Positions 33,934-43,211 of a DNA stretch of 60,779 nucleotides are shown piece by piece. A model generated the notes under the pieces. It searched no databases. It had not been told where the DNA came from and was given only the letters and a program-made list of their open reading frames with translations. Source of the stretch: JAKPPT01 sp964630305 (GTDB lineage Bacteria; Spirochaetota; Spirochaetia; Treponematales; UBA12059); contig CAZVTR010000009.1 of NCBI GenBank assembly GCA_964630305.1, positions 1-60,779 of the forward strand, written 5' to 3'. The first letter of the stretch is position 1, and every line of letters starts with the position of its first letter. The translations under genes and the position numbers were made by a program.

Positions 33934-35676
33934 ATGACTGTGCTTCATGGAATTGCTGCATCGGCCGGCATAGCTATTGCCCGTGCCTTTGTGTTGCATG
34001 ATGATGAAAACCCCAAAGTTCCTCGCTATGCTATCACGCTTTCCGATGTTGAAACGGAATGGTCGCGTTTTACCAATGCGCTCGGCCGTGCACGTGAAGA
34101 AATAATTGTGTTGCGCGATAAGACCAAAAAAGAAACGGGTGATGAGCAGAGCGCAATTTTTGACAGTCATTTGCTAATGCTCGATGATCCTGATCTGCAT
34201 GAGTCTATACAAAATTCATTGAAGTCTTCTCTCTATAATATTGAATGGGTCTTATATCAGTATGCTGCAGATCTCATTCAGCAGATTGAAAAACTGGATA
34301 ACCCAATTATGCAGGAGCGCAGCTCTGATATTTACGATGTGACCCACCGTATTCTGAACCACCTCATGTATAGGGAACGGTTTTCGCTTGCGGATATCAA
34401 TCATGATGTGGTGCTTATTGCTCATAACCTTCTGCCATCTGATATTGTTACCATGAACAAGAAGCACATCAAAGCACTCGTGATGGATGCAGGAGGCAAA
34501 ACGAGCCATACAGCTATTCTTGCGCGGGCATTTGAAATTCCTGCAGTTTTGGGTCTCGGCAATGTTACGCAGGCAATAAAAAACGATGAACTCATAATAG
34601 TAGACGGTGACAGCGGCGTACTCTATGTCAATCCTGAACCTGAGCAGCGTTCATATTATGAAGGGCTGATTCGCAAAAAAGAACAGGCGCTCAAGGTGTT
34701 ACTTTCAGAAATCAATAGGCCAGCTACGACACTCGATGGTAAAATATGTACGATAAAAGCAAATATTGAAATTCCTGAAGAAACTGCTGCTGTTAAAAAA
34801 TATGGCGCAGAAGGCATCGGTTTATTCCGTTCAGAATTTCTTTTTTTGCAATCAAAACATGTTCCCGACGAAGACGCGCAATTTCAAGCCTATAAAAAGG
34901 TGTTAGAAGAACTTGCTCCTAAACCGGTTACTATCAGAACGCTGGATTTAGGCGGAGATAAGGTAGCACCAGAGCTTTTTATCAGCGAAGAAAAAAATCC
35001 GCTGCTTGGCTGGAGAGCCATTCGCTATTGTCTCTCTGATACCGAGCTGTTTCAGACACAGCTCAGGGCACTGCTCAGAGCATCTGTGTATGGGGAACTT
35101 AAAATTATGTTCCCGATGATTTCGGGCATGCAGGAAGTGGAATTAGCGCTGGAACAGCTGGAACTTGCTAAGGAATACTGCAGAAATCAAAACATTGCAT
35201 TTAAAGAAAATATTCCTGTGGGCATTATGATAGAAATCCCCAGTGCTGCGCTCATTGCTGATATTCTCGCACAGAAAGTTAACTTTTTTTCTATTGGTAC
35301 CAATGACCTTATCCAGTATACAATCGCTGTTGATCGCGGCAATGAAAAAGTCGCCTATCTCCATGATCAATTTCACCCTGCAGTTCTACGGCTTATTCGC
35401 CATATTATCGAAGAAGGGCACAAAGCTGGTATTTCTGTTGGCATGTGCGGAGAAATGGCCAGCGATCCGCTAGCTCTGCCGCTTTTGCTGGGATTTGGGC
35501 TGGATGAATTCTCTATGTCAGCAATTTCAGTGCCGCGTGCGAAACAAATTATTCGTGCACTGCAGTATGCTGAAGCAAAGGAACTGGCAGCGTATTCGGT
35601 AGCTCTTGAAAATTCTGCCAAAATAGTGTCACATATAAAAAATTATCTTGCTGATAAAATCCCCGATACCATATAA
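33934..35676 (+). CDS. ptsI: PEP-protein phosphotransferase, PTS enzyme I
   Basis: 580 residues, normal length. Enzyme I takes phosphate from PEP and passes it to HPr. The phosphorylated His lies in GGKTSHTAILARA, and the PEP-binding barrel has FRSEFLFL, RTLDLGGDK and GMCGEMASDP. No HPr or EIIBC genes are adjacent; the EIIA-like gene at 49730 is in the same window. Together they suggest a regulatory rather than sugar-importing PTS, as in other spirochaetes, but this is inference. No strong ribosome binding site before the ATG. Confidence 0.95.
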   Translation: MTVLHGIAASAGIAIARAFVLHDDENPKVPRYAITLSDVETEWSRFTNALGRAREEIIVLRDKTKKETGDEQSAIFDSHLLMLDDPDLHESIQNSLKSSLYNIEWVLYQYAADLIQQIEKLDNPIMQERSSDIYDVTHRILNHLMYRERFSLADINHDVVLIAHNLLPSDIVTMNKKHIKALVMDAGGKTSHTAILARAFEIPAVLGLGNVTQAIKNDELIIVDGDSGVLYVNPEPEQRSYYEGLIRKKEQALKVLLSEINRPATTLDGKICTIKANIEIPEETAAVKKYGAEGIGLFRSEFLFLQSKHVPDEDAQFQAYKKVLEELAPKPVTIRTLDLGGDKVAPELFISEEKNPLLGWRAIRYCLSDTELFQTQLRALLRASVYGELKIMFPMISGMQEVELALEQLELAKEYCRNQNIAFKENIPVGIMIEIPSAALIADILAQKVNFFSIGTNDLIQYTIAVDRGNEKVAYLHDQFHPAVLRLIRHIIEEGHKAGISVGMCGEMASDPLALPLLLGFGLDEFSMSAISVPRAKQIIRALQYAEAKELAAYSVALENSAKIVSHIKNYLADKIPDTI

Positions 35677-35723
35677 CAGGTTATTCAGCATGCAATGCTG
35701 GATAGCAAATCAGGAACATAACG

Positions 35724-37121
35724 ATGAATAAACATACTGATGCCACGCCGGATACTGACAGTGCTGCTCAAAAACGATGGAAAAATTTGCCTCTTGTTGT
35801 TATTGCAGGACGCCCTAACGTTGGAAAATCGACATTGTTTAACCGCCTCTTGGGACGGAGAAAAGCAATCGTAGATCCGACGCCAGGTGTTACACGGGAT
35901 CCCATTGAAGATTACTGGTATCCAGACGGATGCGATATGCCGGTACAGCTTATCGATACCGGCGGACTCAGGCTTAATCCCGATGCATTGGACCGCCTCG
36001 TTGCGGAAAAAAGCTGGGAGTATATCAAAAAAGCCGACATTGTACTGTTTCTTGTGGATGCTGCACAAATAACACCTGAGGATGAAGAATTTGCTGAGCG
36101 GCTCAGAAAGTATGCCGATAAACTCATTCTTGTTGTTAATAAGGTCGATGCTCCGGAACGAGAGAGTATGGCATGGAATTTTGCCCGATGGGGGTTCCCT
36201 GCGATGGTTCCTCTATCTGCTGAACATGCCAGAAATATCGATGAGCTTGAGGAAACAGTTTTGAGCAGATTAGACTGGTCACATGCACAGGTCGATGCAG
36301 ATGAACAGACACCAATCAAACTTGCGATAATGGGAAAACCGAATGTCGGAAAATCTACACTGCTTAACAGACTGCTCGGCGTTCAAAAGTCCATTGTAAG
36401 TGATATACCTGGAACAACACGGGACGTAATAGAAGGGCGCTTTCACTATCGGGATTATGAAATAGTAATTCTCGATACAGCGGGCATTCGCAAAAAGAGC
36501 AAAGTTACAGAATCTGTTGAGTACTATTCGGTAAATCGATCTATTAAAACCATTGAGCAATCGGATATTGTGCTCCTGCTCATTGACAGTATCGAAGGGC
36601 TTTCTGATCAGGATAAAAAGATTACAGAACTTGCAGTAGAAAAGGGCAGGCCTGTCATTTTTGTTCTTAATAAGTGGGACAAAATGCCAGCGATTGGCAA
36701 TGCATTTAATGCGGCAAAGGATAAACTATACTATAATTTTGGCCAGATGGCTTATGCTCCTGTGCTTAACATATCAGCAAAAGAAGGAAAGGGCATTGAA
36801 AAGCTTTTAGAAATGGTTATAAAAATTTATAAAGAGCTTACAACCCGAATTGAAACTTCGCGGCTTAATCGTGCAGTGCGCGAATGGGTTTTGAACAATC
36901 CTCCGCCTATCAGCAAAGGTGTCAGGTTTAAATTGCGCTATGCTGTGCAGACAGGAGTAAACCCAGTACAGTTCACTTTTTTTGTTACTAAACCTGAACT
37001 CGTGAGTGAGACTTATAAGCAGTTTATAAAAAATAAAATACGCAGCGAATTAGGTCTTTCCCATATACCGATACTCATGAATCTTAAACCTTCGCGCAAA
37101 CAGTTTGAAGCACTGGAGTAA
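35724..37121 (+). CDS. der: GTPase Der (EngA), ribosome assembly factor
   Basis: 465 residues with two G-domains in tandem, the hallmark of Der. G1 motifs are GRPNVGKSTL (first) and GKPNVGKSTLL (second); NKVD and NKWD are the G4 motifs. A KH-like C-terminal domain ends LNLKPSRKQFEALE. Der acts in 50S subunit maturation. AGGAAC precedes the ATG. A MerR-like gene starts six bases after the stop, so the two are cotranscribed. Confidence 0.96.
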   Translation: MNKHTDATPDTDSAAQKRWKNLPLVVIAGRPNVGKSTLFNRLLGRRKAIVDPTPGVTRDPIEDYWYPDGCDMPVQLIDTGGLRLNPDALDRLVAEKSWEYIKKADIVLFLVDAAQITPEDEEFAERLRKYADKLILVVNKVDAPERESMAWNFARWGFPAMVPLSAEHARNIDELEETVLSRLDWSHAQVDADEQTPIKLAIMGKPNVGKSTLLNRLLGVQKSIVSDIPGTTRDVIEGRFHYRDYEIVILDTAGIRKKSKVTESVEYYSVNRSIKTIEQSDIVLLLIDSIEGLSDQDKKITELAVEKGRPVIFVLNKWDKMPAIGNAFNAAKDKLYYNFGQMAYAPVLNISAKEGKGIEKLLEMVIKIYKELTTRIETSRLNRAVREWVLNNPPPISKGVRFKLRYAVQTGVNPVQFTFFVTKPELVSETYKQFIKNKIRSELGLSHIPILMNLKPSRKQFEALE

Positions 37122-37127
37122 GGCAGT

Positions 37128-37496
37128 ATGATAGAAGGACTTTCAACAATGGATATGGAAGCACTTCTTGGAGTACCCGAGTATACCATATTATATTGGG
37201 AACGATGCCTACCGCTCGTAATGCCAAGGAAGCAATTTGGCAGGCGCCAGTTTAGTGTTGCCGATGCCTGTCTCTTACTGCGCATGAGGCATTATGTCGT
37301 AGAAAAAAATTTAAATCCTTCACGTGCGAGCGATAAAATTATAGAGGAGCGCATACATGCTATAAAGCCGGAAGTTCATGCATTGCATGAGCTTCGCTGT
37401 GAAATTATCTCACTGTATAAGGAATTTATACAATACAAAAGCGCTCGAAAAAAACCAGCTGTTTTAAACGAAGAATCCTCTTTGCTTTTTGAATGA
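37128..37496 (+). CDS. MerR-like HTH regulator
   Basis: 122 residues. The N-terminal ~70 residues resemble a MerR winged helix (MDMEALLGVPEYTILYWERC, then RRQFSVADACLLLRMR), followed by a short helical region. There is no effector-binding or cysteine-rich domain. This minimal form is common in spirochaetes and deltaproteobacteria. It sits six bases after der, without its own ribosome binding site, so it relies on coupled translation. Targets unknown. Confidence 0.75.
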   Translation: MIEGLSTMDMEALLGVPEYTILYWERCLPLVMPRKQFGRRQFSVADACLLLRMRHYVVEKNLNPSRASDKIIEERIHAIKPEVHALHELRCEIISLYKEFIQYKSARKKPAVLNEESSLLFE

Positions 37497-37623
37497 ATAC
37501 GCGAGTACGTAAATCGACAGGCACACAAATGAGCTGACTGCATAGACCTTATTTGTGGACTTTATTATACTGCTCAGTACAAATGGCATGTGTGCCATAT
37601 TCAAGTAAAAGAAAGGACATATC

Positions 37624-38907
37624 ATGAGCAATCCAGCCATTAAAAATCTTTGCAAGTATATTGATGCCGCACCTACACCGTATCATACTGTTGATGCGTC
37701 AATTGCAATGTTAAGCACCGCTTCAGCAGTTCGTCTCAATGAACATGAGCCATGGAAGCTTGAACCTGGTACTTTATATTATGTAACTCGTAGGCCCGCC
37801 GGACTCATTGCGTTTCGCATTGGCACGGAACCGTTTAGCGGGTTTGCAATAGCCGGAGCGCATAATGATGTTCCAGCACTAAAAATTCGGTTAGAGAAAA
37901 AAGTAATTCAGCGCGGCATGGAGCGCCTCGCTGTTGAGGTGTACGGAGGGCCAATACTGGCTACCTGGCTGGATAGGCCGCTTGCTATTGCCGGCATTGT
38001 TATGCTTAAAACATCACAGGGAATCGAACAGCGGTTATTCAATAGCATTAAACCAGTTGCGGTAATTCCTAATCTTGCAATCCATCTCAACCGCGATATT
38101 AACAAGGGGTTTGAATACCTTGCGCATCAGACCTTGCTTCCGCTTGTTGCAGAATCCGAAGATGCAAATAATGCCTGGATTGTTCGGTATCTGGCTCGAG
38201 AACTTGACTGCAGTGAGGCGGATATCCTTGCAAGCGATCTATCGCTCTATGATGCTGAAAAAGCCTTTTTGTTTGGCCCGGACGAAGAATTTCTTTCAAG
38301 CCCGCGCATCGATAACCTTGAGGGCTGCCATGCAGTCTTAGAAGCGCTCTGCACTGCGCGATCTTCACAGCAGACACAGGTCTCGGTGCTGTTCAACTCT
38401 GAGGAAATAGGTTCCAGGACGCTCGAAGGAGCTGATTCCTTATTTTTAAGAGATATGCTGGAACGGATAATACTCGCTCAAGGCGGAAATAGAGAAGATT
38501 TTCTCAGAGCCTTAAATCTTTCATTCTGTGTTTCGATTGATGGTGCGCAAGCCTGGCATCCAGGGTTTGCCGATAAGTTTGATGAGACGTATGCACCCTT
38601 GCTCAACAAAGGGCCAGCAATAAAATTAAATGCGAATATGCGCTACACGAGCGATGCTGAAAACTCAGCCCGAATAGTTTCGTTATGCAAAGATGAAGGA
38701 ATACCCTGTCAATTTTTCAGAATGCGCGCAGATCTCCCGAGCGGCACAACTATTGGTCCTCTAACAACATCTACACTGGGAGTGCCAGGTGTCGATATAG
38801 GGATTCCAATGCTCGCTATGCATTCTGCTCGAGAACTAGCCGGGACAAAGGATCATGAACAGTGCATAAAACTCATTAAAGCTGTTTTTGAACGGGGAAT
38901 AAAGTGA
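37624..38907 (+). CDS. M18-family aminopeptidase (aspartyl aminopeptidase type)
   Basis: 427 residues. M18 enzymes are cytosolic, two-zinc, dodecameric aminopeptidases that prefer acidic N-terminal residues. Zinc and catalytic motifs: AGAHNDVPALKIR (usual form HTDSP), FNSEEIGSRTLEGADS, and GIPMLAMHSARELAG. RADLPSGTTIGPLT is the characteristic substrate-side motif. AAAGGA precedes the ATG. It is separated from the MerR gene by ~130 bases and closed by a strong terminator. Confidence 0.9.
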   Translation: MSNPAIKNLCKYIDAAPTPYHTVDASIAMLSTASAVRLNEHEPWKLEPGTLYYVTRRPAGLIAFRIGTEPFSGFAIAGAHNDVPALKIRLEKKVIQRGMERLAVEVYGGPILATWLDRPLAIAGIVMLKTSQGIEQRLFNSIKPVAVIPNLAIHLNRDINKGFEYLAHQTLLPLVAESEDANNAWIVRYLARELDCSEADILASDLSLYDAEKAFLFGPDEEFLSSPRIDNLEGCHAVLEALCTARSSQQTQVSVLFNSEEIGSRTLEGADSLFLRDMLERIILAQGGNREDFLRALNLSFCVSIDGAQAWHPGFADKFDETYAPLLNKGPAIKLNANMRYTSDAENSARIVSLCKDEGIPCQFFRMRADLPSGTTIGPLTTSTLGVPGVDIGIPMLAMHSARELAGTKDHEQCIKLIKAVFERGIK

Positions 38908-38932
38908 AAAAATAGACAGCAATCATGCAAAT

Positions 38933-38967
38933 AAAAAGAGCTGCCTTTTCGTGGGGCAGCTCTTTTT
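38933..38967. terminator. Bidirectional terminator
   Basis: AAAAAGAGCTGCC and GGCAGCTCTTTTT form a long stem with A- and T-runs on either side, between the convergent M18 and LysM genes. Confidence 0.9.
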
Positions 38968-39008
38968 ATTGGTGCGCACGGTCAGGCGCACCAATAGCAA
39001 TCTGAGCG

Positions 39009-39701
39009 CTATTTTTTATCAAATACCGGATAGGTTAATTTTGGATCGTAGGTACCTTCTCGGAGTTCGCCTCTGATTGAAGGAATGACAAGCAATGTCC
39101 CAGGACGAACAAGATTGGGATTGTTAGGATCGGGGAGTTTTCTTTTGTTGGCTTCATAGAGTACTGTCCACATAAGCGGATTATTATAGATAAAAGGAAG
39201 CGCAGCTATGCGCCAGAAACAATCGGTGTCTTTGCTCCGCTCTACGACAATATAATATGCAGGAAACTTAACTGGCGGTTTAATATCTACAAGACTTACG
39301 AGCACTGCTTCTGCAAACTGTTTTGCAGTAAGATAGTTTTCTGCAGAATACTCAGTTTTTGCAGTTTCCATGCTGGTTTGCGCTGCAGTGTATTCTGTAG
39401 GATAAAAACGAGATGCTTCTATACTGTCAGCATAGGCAATGCGTTCCTCTGCACGTAGAATTGCTTCATCTGCAGCTCGTTTTGCGAGCATTTTAGCAAC
39501 ATAGAGGTCTGACATTTTTGCATATTCTTGCGCCTGTGCAGCAAGATCGGCAGCGCTGTCATAATCACCATTGTCAAAAGCTTCCTGTGCTTGAGCAAGG
39601 AGTTCCTGGCTTTTTACAAAATATTCATTGTGGTAAATATCTTGAGCAAAAAGTATACAAGCTAAGAGAGTGAATAGACCGATAAGTATTACACGTTTCA
39701 T
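39009..39701 (-). CDS. Periplasmic protein with C-terminal LysM domain
   Basis: 230 residues from ATG 39701, which follows GGAGGTAACTAAT; an upstream in-frame start at 39734 is rejected. Signal peptide 1-19 (ends LFAQ). Helical, alanine-rich repeats at ~25-125 resemble the region of the neighbouring lipoprotein. A LysM-type domain ends the protein (CFWRIAALPFIYNN and later VRPGTLLVIPSIRG). It begins one base after the stop of the upstream lipoprotein gene, so the two form an operon and may act together in the cell envelope. Confidence 0.75.
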   Translation of the reverse strand: MKRVILIGLFTLLACILFAQDIYHNEYFVKSQELLAQAQEAFDNGDYDSAADLAAQAQEYAKMSDLYVAKMLAKRAADEAILRAEERIAYADSIEASRFYPTEYTAAQTSMETAKTEYSAENYLTAKQFAEAVLVSLVDIKPPVKFPAYYIVVERSKDTDCFWRIAALPFIYNNPLMWTVLYEANKRKLPDPNNPNLVRPGTLLVIPSIRGELREGTYDPKLTYPVFDKK

Positions 39702-39702
39702 A

Positions 39703-40761
39703 TTAGTTACCTCCTGCTCCGCCACCAGCTTCATCTATTATAGTCTGGCTTTCCTGCTGTTTTTGCTGTGCTGCCTGCATTGCTGCTTCTGCTTTTGCGC
39801 GTTTTTCTGCTGCTTTTTTGTAGATTTCTTCAAATAATTGCTGTGCTTGACTGTACAGCATGGCAGCATATTCATATTCACCTTTTGCAAATGCCTCATT
39901 AGCTGCGTTTAATATAGCCAGCGCTGTTGAATATTCTTCTCTGAGCGATACAGCGGCTTTGATGCTATCGGCTTGAGCTTTGACAGAAAGTGTATCCTGC
40001 TTTTTACTGCCAGCCTGTAATTCCCATCCTTTTTGTAAAACAAGGTTGTATCGGAGGAGGCTTTCTTCAATGAGATCACGTGCCTTTTTGGGATCCTTTT
40101 CTGCATCGCCCTGCGCAAGCTTTTCTTCAGCAAGATCAAAGTTTCCGCCGTCCATTGTTTCGAACTTGAGTTCTACGATGCGTTCTCTCACAGAGAGCGC
40201 TTTAGAACGTTTACCAGCGATATCGTAATAGAGATAAGCTTCATCAAACAAAGCCTTTGCTGTTTCAAAATCGCCCTTGCTATAGGCTTCCTGTGCGCGG
40301 GCATAGAGCTCATCGGCTTTTGTAAACAGCGCTGATGATTTTTCTTGAGCTTTCAAGTTGATTGCATTCTGCTTAGCATCATCGGCAAGCTTTTGGTTTT
40401 GATCTGCTCCGCGCTGGAGCGCCAGTTGTATAAGCGCAGTAAAAAGCGGTTTTGCTGTTTCAAATTCGGTCTTTGCAGTATCGAGGTCGTTAGTTTCAAA
40501 AGCAGAAACTCCGCCTACATAGTGCTTGTCTGCTTCGTTCCATTCCTGCTCCGCAAGTTTTGGAGCTTCAAGATCAAATGCCCGTTTGCGTAAAGCAAGC
40601 ACTTCTTCTTGCAGTTTTTTTACTGCATCTGATTTTGATGTATCTACTGTTGCCACAGGTTCAGGAGTCGTGTCAGGTTTTGGGGGTGTGGGTTTGGTTT
40701 GGCATGCAGAAAATAAAACCAAAACAGCCAGCAGTATAACCACTGGTCGCGCAACTTTCAT
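39703..40761 (-). CDS. Helical-repeat lipoprotein
   Basis: 352 residues from ATG 40761, preceded by GGAGGTAATT; the in-frame ATG at 40773 lacks this site. The lipobox LLAVLVLFSAC gives Cys at ~20. The rest is almost entirely helical with several repeats of the type A-x-E-x-Y-x-x-G-D-x-x-x-A (for example AYSKGDFETAKALFDEA), like TPR or helical envelope repeats. The C-terminus ends with a Gln/Ala-rich coiled coil. Cotranscribed with the LysM protein. Scaffold function is likely, not shown. Confidence 0.75.
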   Translation of the reverse strand: MKVARPVVILLAVLVLFSACQTKPTPPKPDTTPEPVATVDTSKSDAVKKLQEEVLALRKRAFDLEAPKLAEQEWNEADKHYVGGVSAFETNDLDTAKTEFETAKPLFTALIQLALQRGADQNQKLADDAKQNAINLKAQEKSSALFTKADELYARAQEAYSKGDFETAKALFDEAYLYYDIAGKRSKALSVRERIVELKFETMDGGNFDLAEEKLAQGDAEKDPKKARDLIEESLLRYNLVLQKGWELQAGSKKQDTLSVKAQADSIKAAVSLREEYSTALAILNAANEAFAKGEYEYAAMLYSQAQQLFEEIYKKAAEKRAKAEAAMQAAQQKQQESQTIIDEAGGGAGGN

Positions 40762-41106
40762 AATTACCTCCATAGCATATCGTTTATACTTGTTCTCACT
40801 AGTATGAGGAACAGATTATAAAATAACATATAAATGCAATTTTGGGAACAAAAATATTGACAATATCTATCAGTCAGGCACTACAGCAAGATGCAAAGTA
40901 TGCTGGCTTAAAAAATCTCTTTACTAACCTAAAAAATGCTTCAAAAACCATTTAAAAGCATTCCAGAAACAACTGGCTAAGCAAATAGATTTTTATTGAA
41001 ACATTCGTGCAACTCAAATTATTTATTCGCTGCAAGAGTAAACTTGACGGTTATGCGCCTATATGGTACGTTTAACTACATTCTTGTTTTTGTAAAGGAT
41101 ATGACT
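40762..41106. other. 345-bp divergent intergenic region
   Basis: Lies between the lipoprotein operon (minus) and yajC (plus). A TATAAT on the minus strand (complement of 40815-40820) may be the -10 of the lipoprotein gene. TTGACG at 41044-41049 could be a -35 for yajC, but no good -10 follows at the right distance. Nothing else is recognised. Confidence 0.35.
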
Positions 41107-41457
41107 ATGAATCTGGTATCGTTAGTTCCGCTTTTTCAAGAAACTGCTCCTGCAAGTTCATCGGGCAGTTTTCTCTCAACAATCATCATGTTTGGAGGTA
41201 TGATTCTGATATTCTACTTCCTCATGATTCGTCCTCAGCAAAAAAAGCAAAAAGCTTTGCAAAAAATGATTTCAGAAATGAAAAAGGGTGATCGTGTTGT
41301 CACAATTGGAGGCGTGTATGGCACTGTTCATTCTGTAAAGGAATCTACAGTGGTAATCAAAGTTGATGATAACGCGCGCATCGAATTTAGCAAATCTGCT
41401 ATAGCTTCTGTTATTAGCAAAGCTGAGCAGTCAGAACCTGAGCAGGAAACTAAATAG
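41107..41457 (+). CDS. yajC: Preprotein translocase subunit YajC
   Basis: 116 residues from ATG 41107, which has AAAGGA seven bases upstream; ATG 41101 is too close to that site, and a longer form from 40996 is not supported. One membrane span (about 20-42) is followed by FLMIRPQQKKQKALQKM and the YajC signature GDRVVTIGGVYGTVHSV. YajC joins SecDF as an accessory membrane complex of SecYEG. It directly precedes secD and secF. Confidence 0.93.
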   Translation: MNLVSLVPLFQETAPASSSGSFLSTIIMFGGMILIFYFLMIRPQQKKQKALQKMISEMKKGDRVVTIGGVYGTVHSVKESTVVIKVDDNARIEFSKSAIASVISKAEQSEPEQETK

Positions 41458-41486
41458 TTTAAATTTTTAACAACTGGAGTTTGTTC

Positions 41487-43211
41487 ATGAAAAAGTTTTC
41501 ACGGCTTGTTATAGTGCTCGTAGTTGTTATTACGGCATTTCTCTTCCTTTTGCCATCGATTCAATGGTATTACCTGACACCAAAAGATCAGCAGACACTG
41601 GCATTAGGGTCCCGCGATCAAATTAGGGAATATTCCTGGAAAATGGCGCGAGTAGATTTTCAAAAAATTGAAACCCTGTTTAAGTCAAACAATGAAAATC
41701 CTCTGCCGGAAGATTTAGCGTATGTAATTCCTATAGCAAAAAAAGCCTATAAGCTTTACAAAAAGCCGCTTCCGCAAGTATGGAACGCAAAGGCAATTGC
41801 ATCGGTTTTAAGTCCGTCAGATTTAGTGGCTGAGCTTGAAGGGTACTACCGGAAAAAAATACTCGATCTCAAGAACCTGCAGAACAATGCTGTTAAGCTT
41901 GGTCTCGACCTTTCCGGCGGTCTTTCAATTGTGATCCGTGCCGATATCGAATCACTCGAGAAAAAATTAGGAAAAACCCTCTCTGCGCAAGAGCGTGCCG
42001 ATGCTGTGAACCGTGCAATCGAAGTGCTCAACAGCAAAATTGATAAATTCGGTCTTACTGAGCCGGTTATCCGTCAGCAGGGTACTGAACACATCTATGT
42101 GGAAATACCTGGTGCGGCAGATCCTGAGCGCATCAACAGCATTATTATGGGCAGGGGCCGGCTGGCATTTCATATTGTAAACGAAGAGGCTAGCCAGGCA
42201 TTAGCAGAGTACCTCCAGAAGAATCCCACAGGTATTAATGAGAATAATGTTGTAGCAGATCCCGGTATTATTCCTGCCGGCTATGTTGTCCGCAAGGTAT
42301 ATAAGAAAGACGCGTATGGGCTTGATGAGTGGACAGGACAGTATCGTGTTATCACAGAAACTGCAGGGCTTGATGGAAATCACATTAAGGATGCCGCTAT
42401 TTCTTCGGATCCTGTAACCGGACAGCCAACTGTTGTGTTCCATCTCGATCCAGAGGGCGGAGAGATATTTTATAAACTCACTACAGCAAATGTTAAAAAG
42501 CGCATGGCTGTTGTGCTCGATGATAGAATTAAATCCGAAGCCACAATTAGTGAAGGCATTCGCGATTCTGTTATGATTACCGGTTTTAACCAGGAAGAAG
42601 CACAGAACCTTTCGCTCATTCTGCGAACTGGCGCTCTCCCTGTTGAGCTCATTGTAGAAAGCCAGCAGGCTATTGGTTCTTCGCTTGGTGAAGATGCAAT
42701 TCGCGAAGGAAAAAATGCAGTTATTGTAGCAATTATTCTTGTTATCGGCTTTATGCTCGTTTACTACAAAGGTGCTGGTATCAATGCCGCCTTTGCTCAG
42801 GTTTTAAACCTCTATTTTATTCTTTCAATTCTTTCTGCTTTTAACCTTACGCTGACGTTGCCTGCAATTGCCGGCTTTGTGTTAACGCTTGGTATGGCTG
42901 TCGATGCTAACGTTATTATTTTTGAACGTATAAAAGAGGAACTCAGACAAGGTAAGGGGAGAAAAGCTTCCATTGATGCAGGTTTCCAAAAAGCCTTCTG
43001 GGCAATTATGGACTCGAACGTTACCACCATTATTGCGGCACTATTCCTGGCTCAGCTTGGCACAGGACCCATTAAAGGCTTTGCTATAACACTGGCAATA
43101 GGAAATATGTCATCACTCTTTACTTCGCTATTTGTTTCAAGATTGCTGTTTGATTTCACTACAGATATCACAAAGAGTGAAAAAGTATCTATCAGCTGGA
43201 GGATTAAATGA
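41487..43211 (+). CDS. secD: Protein translocase subunit SecD
   Basis: 574 residues from ATG 41487, with CTGGAG upstream. SecD uses the proton motive force to help export through SecYEG. LGLDLSGGLSIVI is the D1 motif at the first periplasmic domain; the six-TM C-terminal half contains TLGMAVDANVIIFERIKEELRQG (cited as TLGMAVDANVIIFERI) and GPIKGFAITLAIG. The stop overlaps the SecF start (ATGA). Confidence 0.96.
   Translation: MKKFSRLVIVLVVVITAFLFLLPSIQWYYLTPKDQQTLALGSRDQIREYSWKMARVDFQKIETLFKSNNENPLPEDLAYVIPIAKKAYKLYKKPLPQVWNAKAIASVLSPSDLVAELEGYYRKKILDLKNLQNNAVKLGLDLSGGLSIVIRADIESLEKKLGKTLSAQERADAVNRAIEVLNSKIDKFGLTEPVIRQQGTEHIYVEIPGAADPERINSIIMGRGRLAFHIVNEEASQALAEYLQKNPTGINENNVVADPGIIPAGYVVRKVYKKDAYGLDEWTGQYRVITETAGLDGNHIKDAAISSDPVTGQPTVVFHLDPEGGEIFYKLTTANVKKRMAVVLDDRIKSEATISEGIRDSVMITGFNQEEAQNLSLILRTGALPVELIVESQQAIGSSLGEDAIREGKNAVIVAIILVIGFMLVYYKGAGINAAFAQVLNLYFILSILSAFNLTLTLPAIAGFVLTLGMAVDANVIIFERIKEELRQGKGRKASIDAGFQKAFWAIMDSNVTTIIAALFLAQLGTGPIKGFAITLAIGNMSSLFTSLFVSRLLFDFTTDITKSEKVSISWRIK

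Noticed and set aside
35687..35701. Small hairpin CAGCAT-GCA-ATGCTG between ptsI and der
   Set aside because: Short stem, three-base loop and no T-run; too weak to call a terminator.
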